A DNA stretch of 64,000 nt from Streptomyces filipinensis (GCF_014649495.1 NZ_BMTD01000018.1:58142-122141), one strand, 5' to 3'; shown: positions 7,939 through 17,217, numbered from the stretch's first letter. The notes: generated from the sequence alone by a model not told the origin. Numbers and translations: made by a program.

Positions 7939-8700
7939 ATGCCGCTCACCCTCACCGTCCTCGGCGCCGCCTCTCCGCACCCCGGACCCGACCGGCCCTG
8001 CTCCGGGTACCTGCTGTCCGGAGGGGGTGCCTCGGTGTGGGTGGACGCGGGTCCCGGCACCTTCGCGGCGTTGCAGCGGCACACGGATCCCGCGCGGCTC
8101 ACCGCGATCTGGGTCTCCCATCTGCACGCCGACCACAGCGCCGATCTGCTCGCGGCCGCCTACGCCTTCGCGTTCGGCGGGATGACTCCGCCCGCGCCCA
8201 TCCCGCTGTACGCCCCGCAGGACTGCGCCCGGCGGCTCGCGGGCTTCTTCGGGCGGCCGGACGTCGACTTCCTGAAGGGCGTCTTCGACTTCCGGGCCCT
8301 GTACGACGGCCATGACGTACGGCACTGGAACCTGCGCCTCACCGCCCGCGCCGTCGCCCACGACACCGAGACCTACGGGTTGCGCGCCGAGTGCCAGGGG
8401 AGCGTGCTCGCGTACTCCGGGGACAGCGGGCCGTGTGCCGCGCTCACCGAACTGGCCGCCCGCGCGGACCTGTTCCTGTGCGAGGCGGACATCGACGCGC
8501 ATCACGGAGGCGAACACCGGTACCAGGTGCATCTGACGCCCGAGGACGCGGGGCGGATCGCCCACGCGGCGCGGGTGCGGGAACTGCTCGTCACCCACGT
8601 CGGACCCACGCTCACCCGTGAGGCGGCCACCGCCCGTGCCGCGTCGTTCTCCGGCCGGCCCACCCGCACCGCCGTCGAGGGCGACGTCCACACCCTCTGA
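7939..8700 (+). CDS. MBL-fold metal-dependent hydrolase
   Basis: Metallo-beta-lactamase-fold protein of 253 aa. The metal motif HLHADH is at residues 61-66. YSGDSGP near 155 supplies the bridging Asp, and LLVTHVGPT near the C-terminus replaces the last His region. The order and length match the RNase Z / cyclic phosphodiesterase-like branch common in actinobacteria. Substrate is unknown. It stands alone between unrelated genes. Confidence 0.85.
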   Translation: MPLTLTVLGAASPHPGPDRPCSGYLLSGGGASVWVDAGPGTFAALQRHTDPARLTAIWVSHLHADHSADLLAAAYAFAFGGMTPPAPIPLYAPQDCARRLAGFFGRPDVDFLKGVFDFRALYDGHDVRHWNLRLTARAVAHDTETYGLRAECQGSVLAYSGDSGPCAALTELAARADLFLCEADIDAHHGGEHRYQVHLTPEDAGRIAHAARVRELLVTHVGPTLTREAATARAASFSGRPTRTAVEGDVHTL

Positions 8701-8740
8701 GAAGCCCCGGGCGCCGGCCCGCCTTCTTTTGTCAGAGGCA

Positions 8741-8769
8741 TTGACGAAACACGGGCTCCCTCCTACCTT
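8741..8769 (+). promoter_or_regulatory. Predicted promoter of the GntR operon
   Basis: TTGACG (8741-8746), a 17-bp spacer and TACCTT (8764-8769) resemble a vegetative promoter 62 bp upstream of the GntR gene. Transcription would start next to the palindromes at 8778-8800. Confidence 0.5.
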
Positions 8770-8777
8770 CATCGCGT

Positions 8778-8800
8778 CGTACTTCGTACGTCATATATGA
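8778..8800. promoter_or_regulatory. Palindromic operator candidate for the GntR regulator
   Basis: Two adjacent palindromes lie in the predicted 5' leader: CGTAC-ttc-GTACG (8778-8790) and the perfect TCATATATGA (8791-8800), an AT-rich island in very GC-rich DNA. The position just downstream of the predicted start point suits autorepression by the GntR protein encoded next. Confidence 0.5.
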
Positions 8801-8830
8801 GACGCGATACGTGAGATCCGAGAGGGCCGC

Positions 8831-9487
8831 ATGACGTCTGTGCCCACCCCGATCCCGTCCCGCACGCAGTACGTGCTGGACGCGATCAGACACCGCATCC
8901 TGACGGGGCGGTTGACGCCCGGGCAGGCCCTGGTCGAGACGGAGCTGGCCGCGCAGTTCGGGGTGTCGAAGACCCCGGTGCGGGAGGCGCTGAAGACACT
9001 CGCCGGGACCGGTCTCGTCGTGATGAGCCAGTACAAGGGCGTCACGGTGCGCATGGTGGACGCGGACATGGCGCGCGAGGTCTACGACGTGCGGCTGCTG
9101 CTGGAGCCGGAGGCGCTGCGCAGGGCCGTCGGGCGAGGCGCCTTGTTCGACGCCGCGCGCGAGGCGCTGACCCGGGCCGACGACGCCACCGACACCGCCG
9201 AACGCTCCCTGGCGAACCGGGAGTTCCACCGCGCCCTCTACCTGCCGTGCGGCAATCCGCTGCTCGGCCGGATGCTGGACGAGGTCCGCGACCAGGCCGC
9301 CCTCGTCTCGGCCGTGGCCTGGGCGGCCGACCCGTCCTGGGAACGGGAGGCCGCCGAGCACCGGGAGATCCTGCGGCTCGCGCTGGACGGCGACGCGGAC
9401 GGCGCCGCGCGTGTCCTGCACGCCCACATCGCGTCGTTCGTAGCGCGGGCTTTCCCCGAGCCCGGCCCAGAGGAAGGCCAGCGATGA
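8831..9487 (+). CDS. GntR/FadR-type transcriptional regulator
   Basis: A 218-aa regulator that probably controls the sugar-acid operon it heads. Its winged helix (residues about 12-75) contains ILTGRLTPGQALVETELAAQFGVSKTPVREAL followed by a wing with GTGLVVMSQYKGVTVR. The C-terminal FCD-type all-helical domain starts near residue 85 (EVYDVRLLLEPEALRRA) and keeps the histidines expected for metal-assisted ligand binding (NREFHRALY, HREIL, HAHIASFV). The ligand is likely a sugar acid or its keto-deoxy product, by context. Its stop overlaps the next start (ATGA). Confidence 0.88.
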   Translation: MTSVPTPIPSRTQYVLDAIRHRILTGRLTPGQALVETELAAQFGVSKTPVREALKTLAGTGLVVMSQYKGVTVRMVDADMAREVYDVRLLLEPEALRRAVGRGALFDAAREALTRADDATDTAERSLANREFHRALYLPCGNPLLGRMLDEVRDQAALVSAVAWAADPSWEREAAEHREILRLALDGDADGAARVLHAHIASFVARAFPEPGPEEGQR

Positions 9488-10395
9488 GCAGCGTGCCGTT
9501 CGAGACCCAACGGGCGGCCCTGGCCGACGTGGTGGCCATCCCGGTGACCCCCTTCGCCGAGGACGGCTCCGTCGATCAGGACACCCACCGGGCCCTGCTG
9601 CGTCGCCTGCTCGACGGCGGGATCCGCACCCTCACCCCCAACGGGAACACCGGCGAGTTCTACGCCCTGACCCCCGAAGAGCGCCGTCTGGTCACCGAGT
9701 CGACCGTGGCGGAGGCCGGCGGGCGCGCCGTGGTCCTCGTCGGCGTCGGGCACGACCTGCCCACCGCCGTGGCCTCCGCCCGGCACGCCCGTGACCTCGG
9801 CGCCGGGATGGTGATGGTGCACCAGCCCGTCCACCCCTACGTCTCGGCGGCCGGCTGGGTCGACTACCACCGCGCCATCGCCGAGTCCGTGCCCGAGCTG
9901 GGCGTGGTGCCCTACATCCGCAACGACCGGCTGCCCGGCGCCCGGCTCGCGGAACTGGCCGACCACTGCCCGAACGTCATCGGCGTGAAGTACGCCGTAC
10001 CGGACGCCGTCCGGTTCGCGGGCTTCGCGCGTGACGCGGGCCTCGACCGTTTCGTCTGGGTCGCCGGTCTCGCCGAGCCGTACGCCCCCTCCTACTTCTC
10101 GGCGGGTGCCACCGGCTTCACCTCCGGGCTCGTGAACGTCGCCCCCGCGGTTCCGCTGAACATGATCGAAGCGCTTCGATCAGGCGACCACCCGGCCGCC
10201 ATGAAGATCTGGGAGCAGATCCGCCGCTTCGAGGAACTGCGCGCCGCCCACGGCTCCGCCGACAACGTCACCGTCGTCAAGGAAGCCCTTGCCGCGCTCG
10301 GCCTGTGCCGCCGCGACGTCCGCCCGCCGAGCAGGCCCCTGCCCGAGGACGAGCGTGCCGAGGTCGCCGCCATCGCCGCCGGGTGGTCCCTGTGA
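9484..10395 (+). CDS. DapA-family keto-deoxy sugar acid dehydratase/aldolase
   Basis: Class I Schiff-base lyase of 303 aa in the dihydrodipicolinate synthase superfamily. The TPNGNTGEFYALT loop (51-63), Tyr144 in VPYIRND and Lys169 in IGVKYAV are the catalytic elements. Because it sits between a GntR regulator and an IlvD/EDD dehydratase, it is more likely a 2-keto-3-deoxy-pentonate or hexonate dehydratase/aldolase (for example L-2-keto-3-deoxyarabonate dehydratase) than DapA. Start ATG overlaps the preceding stop, and the end overlaps the next start (GTGA). Confidence 0.8.
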   Translation: MSSVPFETQRAALADVVAIPVTPFAEDGSVDQDTHRALLRRLLDGGIRTLTPNGNTGEFYALTPEERRLVTESTVAEAGGRAVVLVGVGHDLPTAVASARHARDLGAGMVMVHQPVHPYVSAAGWVDYHRAIAESVPELGVVPYIRNDRLPGARLAELADHCPNVIGVKYAVPDAVRFAGFARDAGLDRFVWVAGLAEPYAPSYFSAGATGFTSGLVNVAPAVPLNMIEALRSGDHPAAMKIWEQIRRFEELRAAHGSADNVTVVKEALAALGLCRRDVRPPSRPLPEDERAEVAAIAAGWSL

Positions 10396-12104
10396 AGGAG
10401 CTGAGAAGCCACCAGTGGTACGGGGGCGAGGGGGTGCGGTCGTTCAGCCATCGCGCACGGACCCGGCAGCTCGGCTATCTCCCCGAGGAGCATCTGGGCA
10501 AGCCCGTGATCGCCGTGCTCAACACCTGGTCCGACATCAACCCGTGCCATGCGCACCTGCGGGAACGCGCCCAGGCGGTGAAGCGGGGGGTGTGGCAGGC
10601 CGGCGGGTTTCCGCTGGAGTTTCCGGTCTCGACACTGAGTGAGACCTTCCAGAAGCCGACGCCGATGCTCTACCGGAATCTGCTGGCGATGGAGACCGAG
10701 GAACTGCTGCGGTCCTATCCGGTCGACGGCGCCGTGCTGATGGGCGGGTGCGACAAGTCCACGCCCGCGCTGCTGATGGGTGCGGCCAGCGCCGATCTGC
10801 CGGCCGTCTTCGTGCCCGCCGGGCCGATGCTGCCGGGGCACTGGCGGGGCGAGGTGCTCGGATCCGGCACGGACATGTGGAAGTACTGGGACGACAGGCG
10901 GGCCGGTCTCATCGGCGACTGTGAGCTGGCCGAGCTGGAGAGCGGGCTCGCACGCTCCCCGGGACACTGCATGACCATGGGTACGGCGTCCACGCTGACC
11001 GCCGCCGCCGAGGCGTTGGGCGTGACCGTGCCGGGCGCGTCGAGCATCCCCGCCGTCGACTCCGGGCACGACCGGATGGCCGCCAAGGCCGGGATGACAG
11101 CCGTGGAACTGGTGCGCGACGACCGGAGGCTCTCGCGGATCCTCACCCGTGAGGCCTTCGAGGACGCCGTCACCACCGTGCTCGGCCTCGGCGGCTCCAC
11201 CAACGCCGTGATCCATCTGATCGCCATGGCGGGCCGCGCCGGCGTGCGGCTCACCCTGGACGACTTCGACCGCATCGCCCGGACCGTGCCCGTCCTCGCC
11301 GACGTCCGCCCCGGCGGCCGGAAGTACCTGATGGAGGACTTCCACTTCGCGGGCGGCCTGCCCGGATTCCTGTCCCGGATCACCGACCTGCTCCACCTGG
11401 ACCGGCCGACGGTCTCGCACGACACCCTGCGCGAGCAGCTCAGCGGCGCCCGGGTGCACGACGACGACGTCATCCGCCCCCGCGACAACCCGGTCGCGAG
11501 CGAGGGCGGCGTGGCGGTCCTGCGCGGCAACCTCTGCCCGGACGGCGCGGTCATCAAGCACATCGCCGCCGAGCCGCGCCTGCTGGAACACACCGGCCCG
11601 GCCGTGGTCTTCGACGACTACAGGACCATGCAGCGCACCATCGACGACCCGGCCCTCGGCATCACCGCGGACAGCGTGCTGGTGCTGCGGGGTGCCGGAC
11701 CCAAGGGCGGTCCCGGCATGCCCGAGTACGGCATGCTCCCCATCCCGGACCACCTGCTCAAGCAGGGCGTACGGGACATGGTCCGGATCTCCGACGCCCG
11801 GATGAGCGGCACGAGTTACGGCACCTGTGTGCTGCACGTCGCCCCGGAGTCGTACGTCGGCGGCCCGCTGGCCCTCGTGCGCACCGGGGACCTCATCACC
11901 CTGGACGTCGGGAACCGCAGCCTGCGTCTGCACGTGGACGCGGAGGAGCTGGAGCGCAGGCGGCTCGCGTGGACCCCGCCGCCCCCGCGGTACGAGCGCG
12001 GCTACGGCGTCCTCCACAACGGGCACATCACCCAGGCCGACACCGGCTGCGACTTCGAGTTCCTGGCCCGGCCGGGCCAGGTCCCGGACCCCTACGCGAG
12101 CTGA
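10392..12104 (+). CDS. IlvD/EDD-family sugar acid dehydratase (L-arabinonate dehydratase-like)
   Basis: Iron-sulfur dehydratase of 570 aa. The cluster ligands are visible as Cys52 (NPCHAHL), Cys120 (GGCDKSTPA) and Cys193 (GHCMTMGTAST), and the C-terminal DARMSGTSYG is characteristic of the family. Length and the N-terminal RSHQWYGGEGVRSFSHRAR fit the sugar-acid branch (arabinonate, xylonate, galactonate dehydratases) rather than dihydroxy-acid dehydratase for branched-chain amino acids. It would make a 2-keto-3-deoxy acid for the preceding DapA-like enzyme. It overlaps the upstream gene by GTGA and is the last gene of the operon. The exact substrate is not determinable. Confidence 0.85.
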   Translation: MKELRSHQWYGGEGVRSFSHRARTRQLGYLPEEHLGKPVIAVLNTWSDINPCHAHLRERAQAVKRGVWQAGGFPLEFPVSTLSETFQKPTPMLYRNLLAMETEELLRSYPVDGAVLMGGCDKSTPALLMGAASADLPAVFVPAGPMLPGHWRGEVLGSGTDMWKYWDDRRAGLIGDCELAELESGLARSPGHCMTMGTASTLTAAAEALGVTVPGASSIPAVDSGHDRMAAKAGMTAVELVRDDRRLSRILTREAFEDAVTTVLGLGGSTNAVIHLIAMAGRAGVRLTLDDFDRIARTVPVLADVRPGGRKYLMEDFHFAGGLPGFLSRITDLLHLDRPTVSHDTLREQLSGARVHDDDVIRPRDNPVASEGGVAVLRGNLCPDGAVIKHIAAEPRLLEHTGPAVVFDDYRTMQRTIDDPALGITADSVLVLRGAGPKGGPGMPEYGMLPIPDHLLKQGVRDMVRISDARMSGTSYGTCVLHVAPESYVGGPLALVRTGDLITLDVGNRSLRLHVDAEELERRRLAWTPPPPRYERGYGVLHNGHITQADTGCDFEFLARPGQVPDPYAS

Positions 12105-12373
12105 ATCGCCCCGGCGTCACCCTCGACTTGCGGCCCGTTATGGCCGAGATCTCGAACAGTGATCGGAAATCGCTTACCGCGAACGGAGAACAGTCAGGCC
12201 TGTGGCGGGTCCGCCTTCGGAGGCCCGGTCGGCGACCCGGCAGGCGTATCTCGGGGACGGGACGCCATGGGGGGATGCTGATCCTGCGCAGACGCACGCT
12301 CGTCGGCGGCGCGAGCCGGCGACGACGTTCCCGACCGCGGGCAGCACGCGCATCGGCGCGACGACGAACCGAC
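12105..12373. other. Convergent intergenic spacer
   Basis: About 270 bp between the convergent dehydratase gene and the next leftward gene. It is slightly less GC-rich around 12140-12200. No ORF with coding character and no clear hairpin terminator was found. Confidence 0.4.
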
Positions 12374-12856
12374 TCAGCCGCTGTGGCCCCACTCGGCCCT
12401 GAGGTCCTGGCAGCGGACGGTGATCGAGGCGTCGGTGAGCGCGATCTCGTGCACACAGCCGCCGCCCTCGGCGCCGTCCTCGTCGCGTTCGCCGTCCGGC
12501 AGGATCTCGTCGAGCAGCACGGTGTCGACCCGCATCCAGTCGATCGCGTGGTGGTACTCGACGGAGAAGTGCCGCACGCCCGAGTAGCTGATGCGCAGCC
12601 CCGTGTCGTGCTTGAACCGGTTCGGCGCGAACTCCAGCACCAGTCGCCCGCTCTTGTCGGTCGCGGGACGGATCCCGGCCAGCTCCAGATCCTTCACGCA
12701 GCGGACCGCGCCGGGGATGTCGTAGTGCCCCGGATCCGAGGCGAACGCCCAGGCGCCCGGCGGGAGGACACCGCGCAGACGGGGCAGTTCGGCCAGGTAG
12801 GCGCGAGGGTCGAGAAAGAACCCGTGGTCCTGCCAGTGGACGTCGACGAATCTCAT
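12374..12856 (-). CDS. Conserved hypothetical protein
   Basis: A 160-aa cytoplasmic protein beginning MRFVDVHWQDHGFFLDPRAYL. It is rich in aromatic residues and charged beta-strand-like segments (RISYSGVRHFSVEYHHAIDWMRVDTVLLDEILPD), suggesting an immunity-like or Imm-type small fold, but I do not recognise the family. The ATG at 12856 has AGAGGA upstream; the open frame continues 14 codons further. It stands alone, so there is no functional context. Confidence 0.65.
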   Translation of the reverse strand: MRFVDVHWQDHGFFLDPRAYLAELPRLRGVLPPGAWAFASDPGHYDIPGAVRCVKDLELAGIRPATDKSGRLVLEFAPNRFKHDTGLRISYSGVRHFSVEYHHAIDWMRVDTVLLDEILPDGERDEDGAEGGGCVHEIALTDASITVRCQDLRAEWGHSG

Positions 12857-13012
12857 GCCCGGGATCCTCTCCGATGCCGGCCGCCGAGCGCGCGGCACCC
12901 TGTGGCGAGAAAAGCGTATCGATCGGGTAACAGCCCTCGCAGCACGGGTGTTATGCGCGTAGACAATCTCTGACCTGGTACATCACTCTCATCCACCAGA
13001 TCCGGAGAATCC

Positions 13013-13810
13013 ATGCGGAAGTCCCACAGAGTCGTCGCCGCCGGTGCCGCCTGCGCTCTCGCCGGTGTCGCGCTCTACGGCGCGGGCGCGGCCACCGCCG
13101 GTCAGTCGACGGCGAACTCCACCCACGAGCCCTACAACATCGGGCAGTTGGTGAAGGACATCGACACCTACTACGGCACCACGGCCGACAGCAACGGCGT
13201 CTACCAGGCGTCGCCGGACAGCCCCTACGCCCAGGACCTGGCGCAGCTCGACGCCGACGCGAAGCGCTACATCGACAAGGCGGCCCGCAAGGCGCACCGC
13301 CACGGCGAGAAGCCGGCCGTCGTCTTCGACATCGACGACACGCTGCTGCTCAGCCTGGACTACGAGAAGCGCTACAACTACACGTACAACCCCACCACGT
13401 GGAGCGACTACGTGAACCGCGCCGACCGTCCGGCGGTCTTCGGCAGCCCGGAGCTGGTCCGGTACGCGCAGTCCAAGGGCGTCGAGGTCTTCTACAACTC
13501 CGGTCTCAGCGAGGCGCAGCGCACCGCCGCGGTCGCCAACCTGAAGAAGATCGGCGCCGATGTGAACCTCGACACCGACCACATGTTCCTCAAGGACAAG
13601 GCCAACCCGCCGGCCTACCTGAGCGACTGCGCCACCCCGGGCACCTGGAACTGCACGACCGTGCAGTACAAGTCCGGCACCCGTGAGCACATCGAGGACG
13701 ACCTCGGCTACGAGGTCATCGCCAACTTCGGCGACCAGTACTCGGACCTCGACGGCGGGTACGCCGACCGCACGTACAAGCTGCCGAACCCGACGTACTT
13801 CGTCAGCTGA
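13013..13810 (+). CDS. Secreted HAD-superfamily (class B type) acid phosphatase
   Basis: A 265-aa exported phosphatase of the HAD IIIB group. Residues 1-29 form a signal peptide with a positively charged start and a cleavage-like GAATAG. The nucleophile motif is VFDIDDTLL with Asp106 and Asp108, motif II is NSGLSEA, Lys lies in MFLKDKAN, and the acidic motif is FGDQYSDLDGG. Such enzymes hydrolyse phosphate monoesters outside the cell. GGAGAATCC precedes the ATG. A loose inverted repeat TAACA...TGTTA at 12928-12953 lies in the promoter region, but no clear PHO box was seen. Confidence 0.88.
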   Translation: MRKSHRVVAAGAACALAGVALYGAGAATAGQSTANSTHEPYNIGQLVKDIDTYYGTTADSNGVYQASPDSPYAQDLAQLDADAKRYIDKAARKAHRHGEKPAVVFDIDDTLLLSLDYEKRYNYTYNPTTWSDYVNRADRPAVFGSPELVRYAQSKGVEVFYNSGLSEAQRTAAVANLKKIGADVNLDTDHMFLKDKANPPAYLSDCATPGTWNCTTVQYKSGTREHIEDDLGYEVIANFGDQYSDLDGGYADRTYKLPNPTYFVS

Positions 13811-14274
13811 GACCCTCCGGGCAGGCGGCCGGCAGCCGCTCGTACTCGGCCCCCGTCACCGGAAGCACCGTGCCGTGGCGGGGGCCGGCGGCTGTGGCGG
13901 TGATCGTGTAGCGGTCGTCCCCGGCGCCGCGGCCGCCGGGCGTGTGGTTGTACTGGCCGGCGAACACCCACTGGGCCCGCCGGGACCGTACGGCCGTCCC
14001 TGAGCGTCCAGGTGTAGACGAGGAAGCCGTCCTTCTCCTCGGCGGTCTGGGTGAAGTCCGCCTCCGGGAGCGAGCGCCAGGCCCCCGTCGAGGCCACCCC
14101 GCCGGTCTGGGCGATCGGAGGCGGCGTCGTCGACGACTGTGCCCACGGGCGCTCTCCCAGCAGCGATACCCCGGCCTCGAACAGCCGGGCATGGAAACGA
14201 GAGCGGGAACTGTACCCGCGATTCGTACGGAGCTTCGAACGTCGTGTGGTACGCCGAACCGGATTCCGTAACAC
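13803..14274 (-). pseudogene. Frameshifted remnant of a small protein gene
   Basis: Two overlapping minus-strand frames join into one coherent protein only if a single-base shift is allowed near 13985-13995. The upstream frame gives GVSLLGERPWAQSSTTPP, then GAWRSLPEADFTQTAEEKDG and FLVYTWTLRDGRTV. The downstream frame continues AQWVFAGQYNHTPGGRGAGDD and ends LPVTGAEYERLPAACPEGLS at a stop at 13803. Codon use is coding-like on each side and poor outside. It is either a decayed gene or a sequencing error. The N-terminal boundary is uncertain, and the stop overlaps the end of the phosphatase gene on the other strand. Function is unknown. Confidence 0.5.
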
Positions 14275-14357
14275 GGAGAAAACCTGAACCGGCTGTGACG
14301 AGGGAACAATCCAGCCATCATCCGCACACGGATCACCAGGTGACGAGGAGTGGGACC

Positions 14358-15755
14358 ATGTCAGTGGACCGGTACTTCAGGATCTCCGAGCGGGGTTCCA
14401 CGGTCGGCCGCGAGATACGCGGCGGCTTCGCCACGTTCTTCACCATGGCCTACATCCTTGTCCTGAATCCGATCATCCTGGGAAGCGCCAAGGACAAGTT
14501 CGGTCACTCCCTCGACACCGGCCAACTCGTCACCGCCACCGCGCTGGTGGCCTGCGTGATGACGGTCGCTATGGGCCTCGGCGGCAACCTCCCGCTCGCC
14601 ATCGCCGCCGGCCTCGGCCTCAACGCCGTCGTCGCCTTCCAGCTGGCGCCCCTGATGAGCTGGGCCGACGCGATGGGCCTGGTGGTCCTGGAAGGCCTCG
14701 TCATCTGCCTTCTGGTCCTCACCGGACTGCGGGAGGCCATCATGAACGCGATCCCGCAGCAGCTCAAGCAGGCCATCGGCGTCGGCATCGGCCTGTTCAT
14801 CGCGTTCATCGGCTTCGTCGACGCCGGGTTCGTCAGCCGTATCCCGGACGCCGCCCACACCACCGTGCCGGTCCAGCTCGGCGCGGTCGGCCGGCTGACC
14901 GGGTGGCCCGTGCTCGTCTTCTGTCTCGGCGTGCTGCTGACCATCGCGCTGCTCGCCCGGAAGGTGAAGGGCGCGATCCTCATCAGCATCGTGACGATGA
15001 CCGTCGTCGCGATCGTCGTCAACGCCGTGGCCGACGTCAGGAACTGGGGCCTGACCACGCCCAAGGTCCCCGACAGGATCGTCGCCGCCCCGGACTTCGG
15101 GCTCATCGGTCACTTCAGCCTGTTCGGCGGCTTCGCCAGGGCCGGGGTCCTCACCGCCGTCCTGCTGGTGTTCACCCTGATCCTGTCCGACTTCTTCGAC
15201 GCCATGGGCACGATCGTCGGCATCAGCGCGGAGGCCGGGCTGCTCGACGAGAAGGGGCAGGTGCCCGGCATCGGCCGCGTGCTGTTCATCGACGGGGCCG
15301 CCGCGGCCGTCGGCGGTCTCGGCTCCGCCTCCTCCAACACCGCCTACATCGAGTCCGCGGCCGGCGTCGGCGAGGGCGCCCGCACCGGCCTCGCCAACCT
15401 GGTCACCGGCGGCCTGTTCGGTCTCGCGCTCTTCCTCAGCCCCCTGCTCACCATCGTCCCGCTCCAGGCGGCGGCACCCGCGCTGATCGCGGTGGGCTTC
15501 CTGATGATGACCCACGTCAAGCACATCGACTGGGACCGGTACGAGATCGCCGTCCCGGCGTTCCTCACCATCGCCGCGATGCCGTTCACCTACTCCATCA
15601 CCGACGGGATCGGGGCGGGTTTCCTGTCCTACGTCGTCGTCAAGACGGTGCTGGGCAAGGCGAAGGAGGTCAACTGGCTGCTGTGGGGCGTGTCGGCGCT
15701 GTTCCTGGTGTACTTCGCGATCGACCCGGTGGAGCAGGTCCTCGGGGTGAAGTGA
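14358..15755 (+). CDS. NCS2-family purine permease (AzgA-like)
   Basis: Nucleobase:cation symporter of 465 aa, probably for hypoxanthine, guanine or adenine. It begins with the AzgA-type FRISERGSTVGREIRGGFATFF and has 12-14 hydrophobic segments. The substrate-site half-helices are represented by AAGLGLNAVVAF (near 80-92) and the conserved DFFDAMGTIVGIS stretch (near 290). GAGGAG precedes the ATG at 14358; the open frame extends further upstream without a site. No purine operon neighbours are present. Confidence 0.88.
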   Translation: MSVDRYFRISERGSTVGREIRGGFATFFTMAYILVLNPIILGSAKDKFGHSLDTGQLVTATALVACVMTVAMGLGGNLPLAIAAGLGLNAVVAFQLAPLMSWADAMGLVVLEGLVICLLVLTGLREAIMNAIPQQLKQAIGVGIGLFIAFIGFVDAGFVSRIPDAAHTTVPVQLGAVGRLTGWPVLVFCLGVLLTIALLARKVKGAILISIVTMTVVAIVVNAVADVRNWGLTTPKVPDRIVAAPDFGLIGHFSLFGGFARAGVLTAVLLVFTLILSDFFDAMGTIVGISAEAGLLDEKGQVPGIGRVLFIDGAAAAVGGLGSASSNTAYIESAAGVGEGARTGLANLVTGGLFGLALFLSPLLTIVPLQAAAPALIAVGFLMMTHVKHIDWDRYEIAVPAFLTIAAMPFTYSITDGIGAGFLSYVVVKTVLGKAKEVNWLLWGVSALFLVYFAIDPVEQVLGVK

Positions 15756-15762
15756 CGGACGC

Positions 15763-17217
15763 TCACTTCAGCGCCGCCTGCATCATCGCCTTGGCCACCG
15801 GCGCCGCCAGCCCGTTGCCGCTGACCTCCGAGCGTGCCGCGTCCGACTGCTCCACCATCACCGCGACGGCCACCTCCTTGCCGCCGCCGTCGGACTTGCC
15901 GAACGACGTGAACCAGGCGTACGGCGTCTTGCTGTTGTTCTCGCCGTGCTGGGCGGTGCCGGTCTTGCCGCCGACGGTGGCGCCGTCGATCAGCGCGTTC
16001 GTGCCCGTACCCTCCTTGACCACGGTCTCCATCGCCGACTGGAGCTGCCCGGCGGTGGAGGAGCTCACGATCTGCCGGCTGTCCGCGGCGTCGTCGTAGT
16101 TCCGCAGGACCCCGCCACCGCTGTCGGTGATCTGCGAGACCATGTGCGGCGAGACCAGCTTGCCGCCGTTGGCTATGGCCGCGGACACCATGGCCATCTG
16201 CAGCGGGGTCGCGGTGACGTCGAACTGGCCGATCCCGGACAGCGCGGTCTGCGCCTTGTCCATGCCGGAGGGGTACACGCTGGCGTAGGCCCGCACCGGC
16301 ACGTCGAGCTCGTCGTCGTTGAAGCCGAACTTCTCGGCCATGGCCTTCACCTTGTCCTGGCCGAGCTGGACGGCCATATGACCGAAGACGTTGTTGCAGG
16401 AGTACTGCAGGGCGACGCGGATGGAGGCGTTCCTGCACGGCGCCGACTTGTTCTCGTTCTCCAGGACGTGCGTCGTGCCCGGCGGGGTGTAGGGGTCCGG
16501 GCTGTCGGTCGGGTCGTCCACGTTCTTGTACAGCCCGTCCTCCAGCGCGGCGGCCGCCACCACCAGCTTGAACGTCGAGCCCGGCGGCAGCGGCTGGCGC
16601 AGCGCCCGGTTGGTGAGCGGCTTGTCCTTGTCCGCGTTCAGCGTCTTCCAGGCCACCCCGGCCGTGTTGGCGTCGGTGAGCGAGGACGGGTCGTACGACG
16701 GGGTGGACACCGCCGCGAGGATCCTGCCGGTCTTCGGGTCGATCGCGACGGCCGCGCCCTTGTTGCCGCCGAGCGCGTGGTACGCCGCCTTCTGCACGGC
16801 CGGGTCGATCGTGGTGAGCACGTCGCCCGGGTCGGAGCGCTCGCCGGTCAGCGTGTCCAGCACGGTCTTCAACTGGTTGTCCGTGCCGTTCAGCAGGTCC
16901 TTGTAGATGCCCTCCAGCTGGGTGGGGGCAAAGGCCTGCGAGGCGTAGCCCGTCACCGCGGCGTAGAGCCTGCCGTCCGTGTACGTCCGTTTGTACGCGA
17001 GGTCGCTGCCTTTCGTCCGCGCCGAGCCGGTGATCGCGTTCCCGGCCACGATGATGTTCCCGAGCGGCCGCGAGTACGTCTGGATCGCGTTCCGCCGGTT
17101 GTCGTTGTCGTCCGCGAGGGCCTTGCCGTCGTAGAACTGCACCCAGGTCGCCCTGACCAGCAGAGCGAGCACGAGCAGCAGAGCGAAGACGGACGCTCGC
17201 CTGATCGTCTTGTTCAT
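15763..17217 (-). CDS. Penicillin-binding protein 2-type transpeptidase (PbpA-like)
   Basis: Class B penicillin-binding protein of 484 aa that cross-links peptidoglycan outside the membrane. A single N-terminal membrane anchor (residues 8-26) is followed by the non-catalytic domain. The transpeptidase motifs are Ser214-Thr-Phe-Lys217 (PPGSTFK), Ser273-Cys-Asn275 and Lys418-Thr-Gly420 (GGKTGTAQ). The family member PbpA is normally beside rodA/ftsW; this copy has neither neighbour, so it is an extra PbpA-like paralogue. The stop is 7 bp from the convergent permease gene. Confidence 0.92.
   Translation of the reverse strand: MNKTIRRASVFALLLVLALLVRATWVQFYDGKALADDNDNRRNAIQTYSRPLGNIIVAGNAITGSARTKGSDLAYKRTYTDGRLYAAVTGYASQAFAPTQLEGIYKDLLNGTDNQLKTVLDTLTGERSDPGDVLTTIDPAVQKAAYHALGGNKGAAVAIDPKTGRILAAVSTPSYDPSSLTDANTAGVAWKTLNADKDKPLTNRALRQPLPPGSTFKLVVAAAALEDGLYKNVDDPTDSPDPYTPPGTTHVLENENKSAPCRNASIRVALQYSCNNVFGHMAVQLGQDKVKAMAEKFGFNDDELDVPVRAYASVYPSGMDKAQTALSGIGQFDVTATPLQMAMVSAAIANGGKLVSPHMVSQITDSGGGVLRNYDDAADSRQIVSSSTAGQLQSAMETVVKEGTGTNALIDGATVGGKTGTAQHGENNSKTPYAWFTSFGKSDGGGKEVAVAVMVEQSDAARSEVSGNGLAAPVAKAMMQAALK

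Noticed and set aside
12202..12402. 66-aa open frame in the spacer after the dehydratase gene
   Set aside because: No ribosome site, atypical composition, and it overlaps the 3' end of a better gene on the other strand.
12907..13012. PHO box upstream of the secreted acid phosphatase
   Set aside because: No GTTCACC-type repeats in 11-bp register are present; only a loose TAACA...TGTTA dyad.
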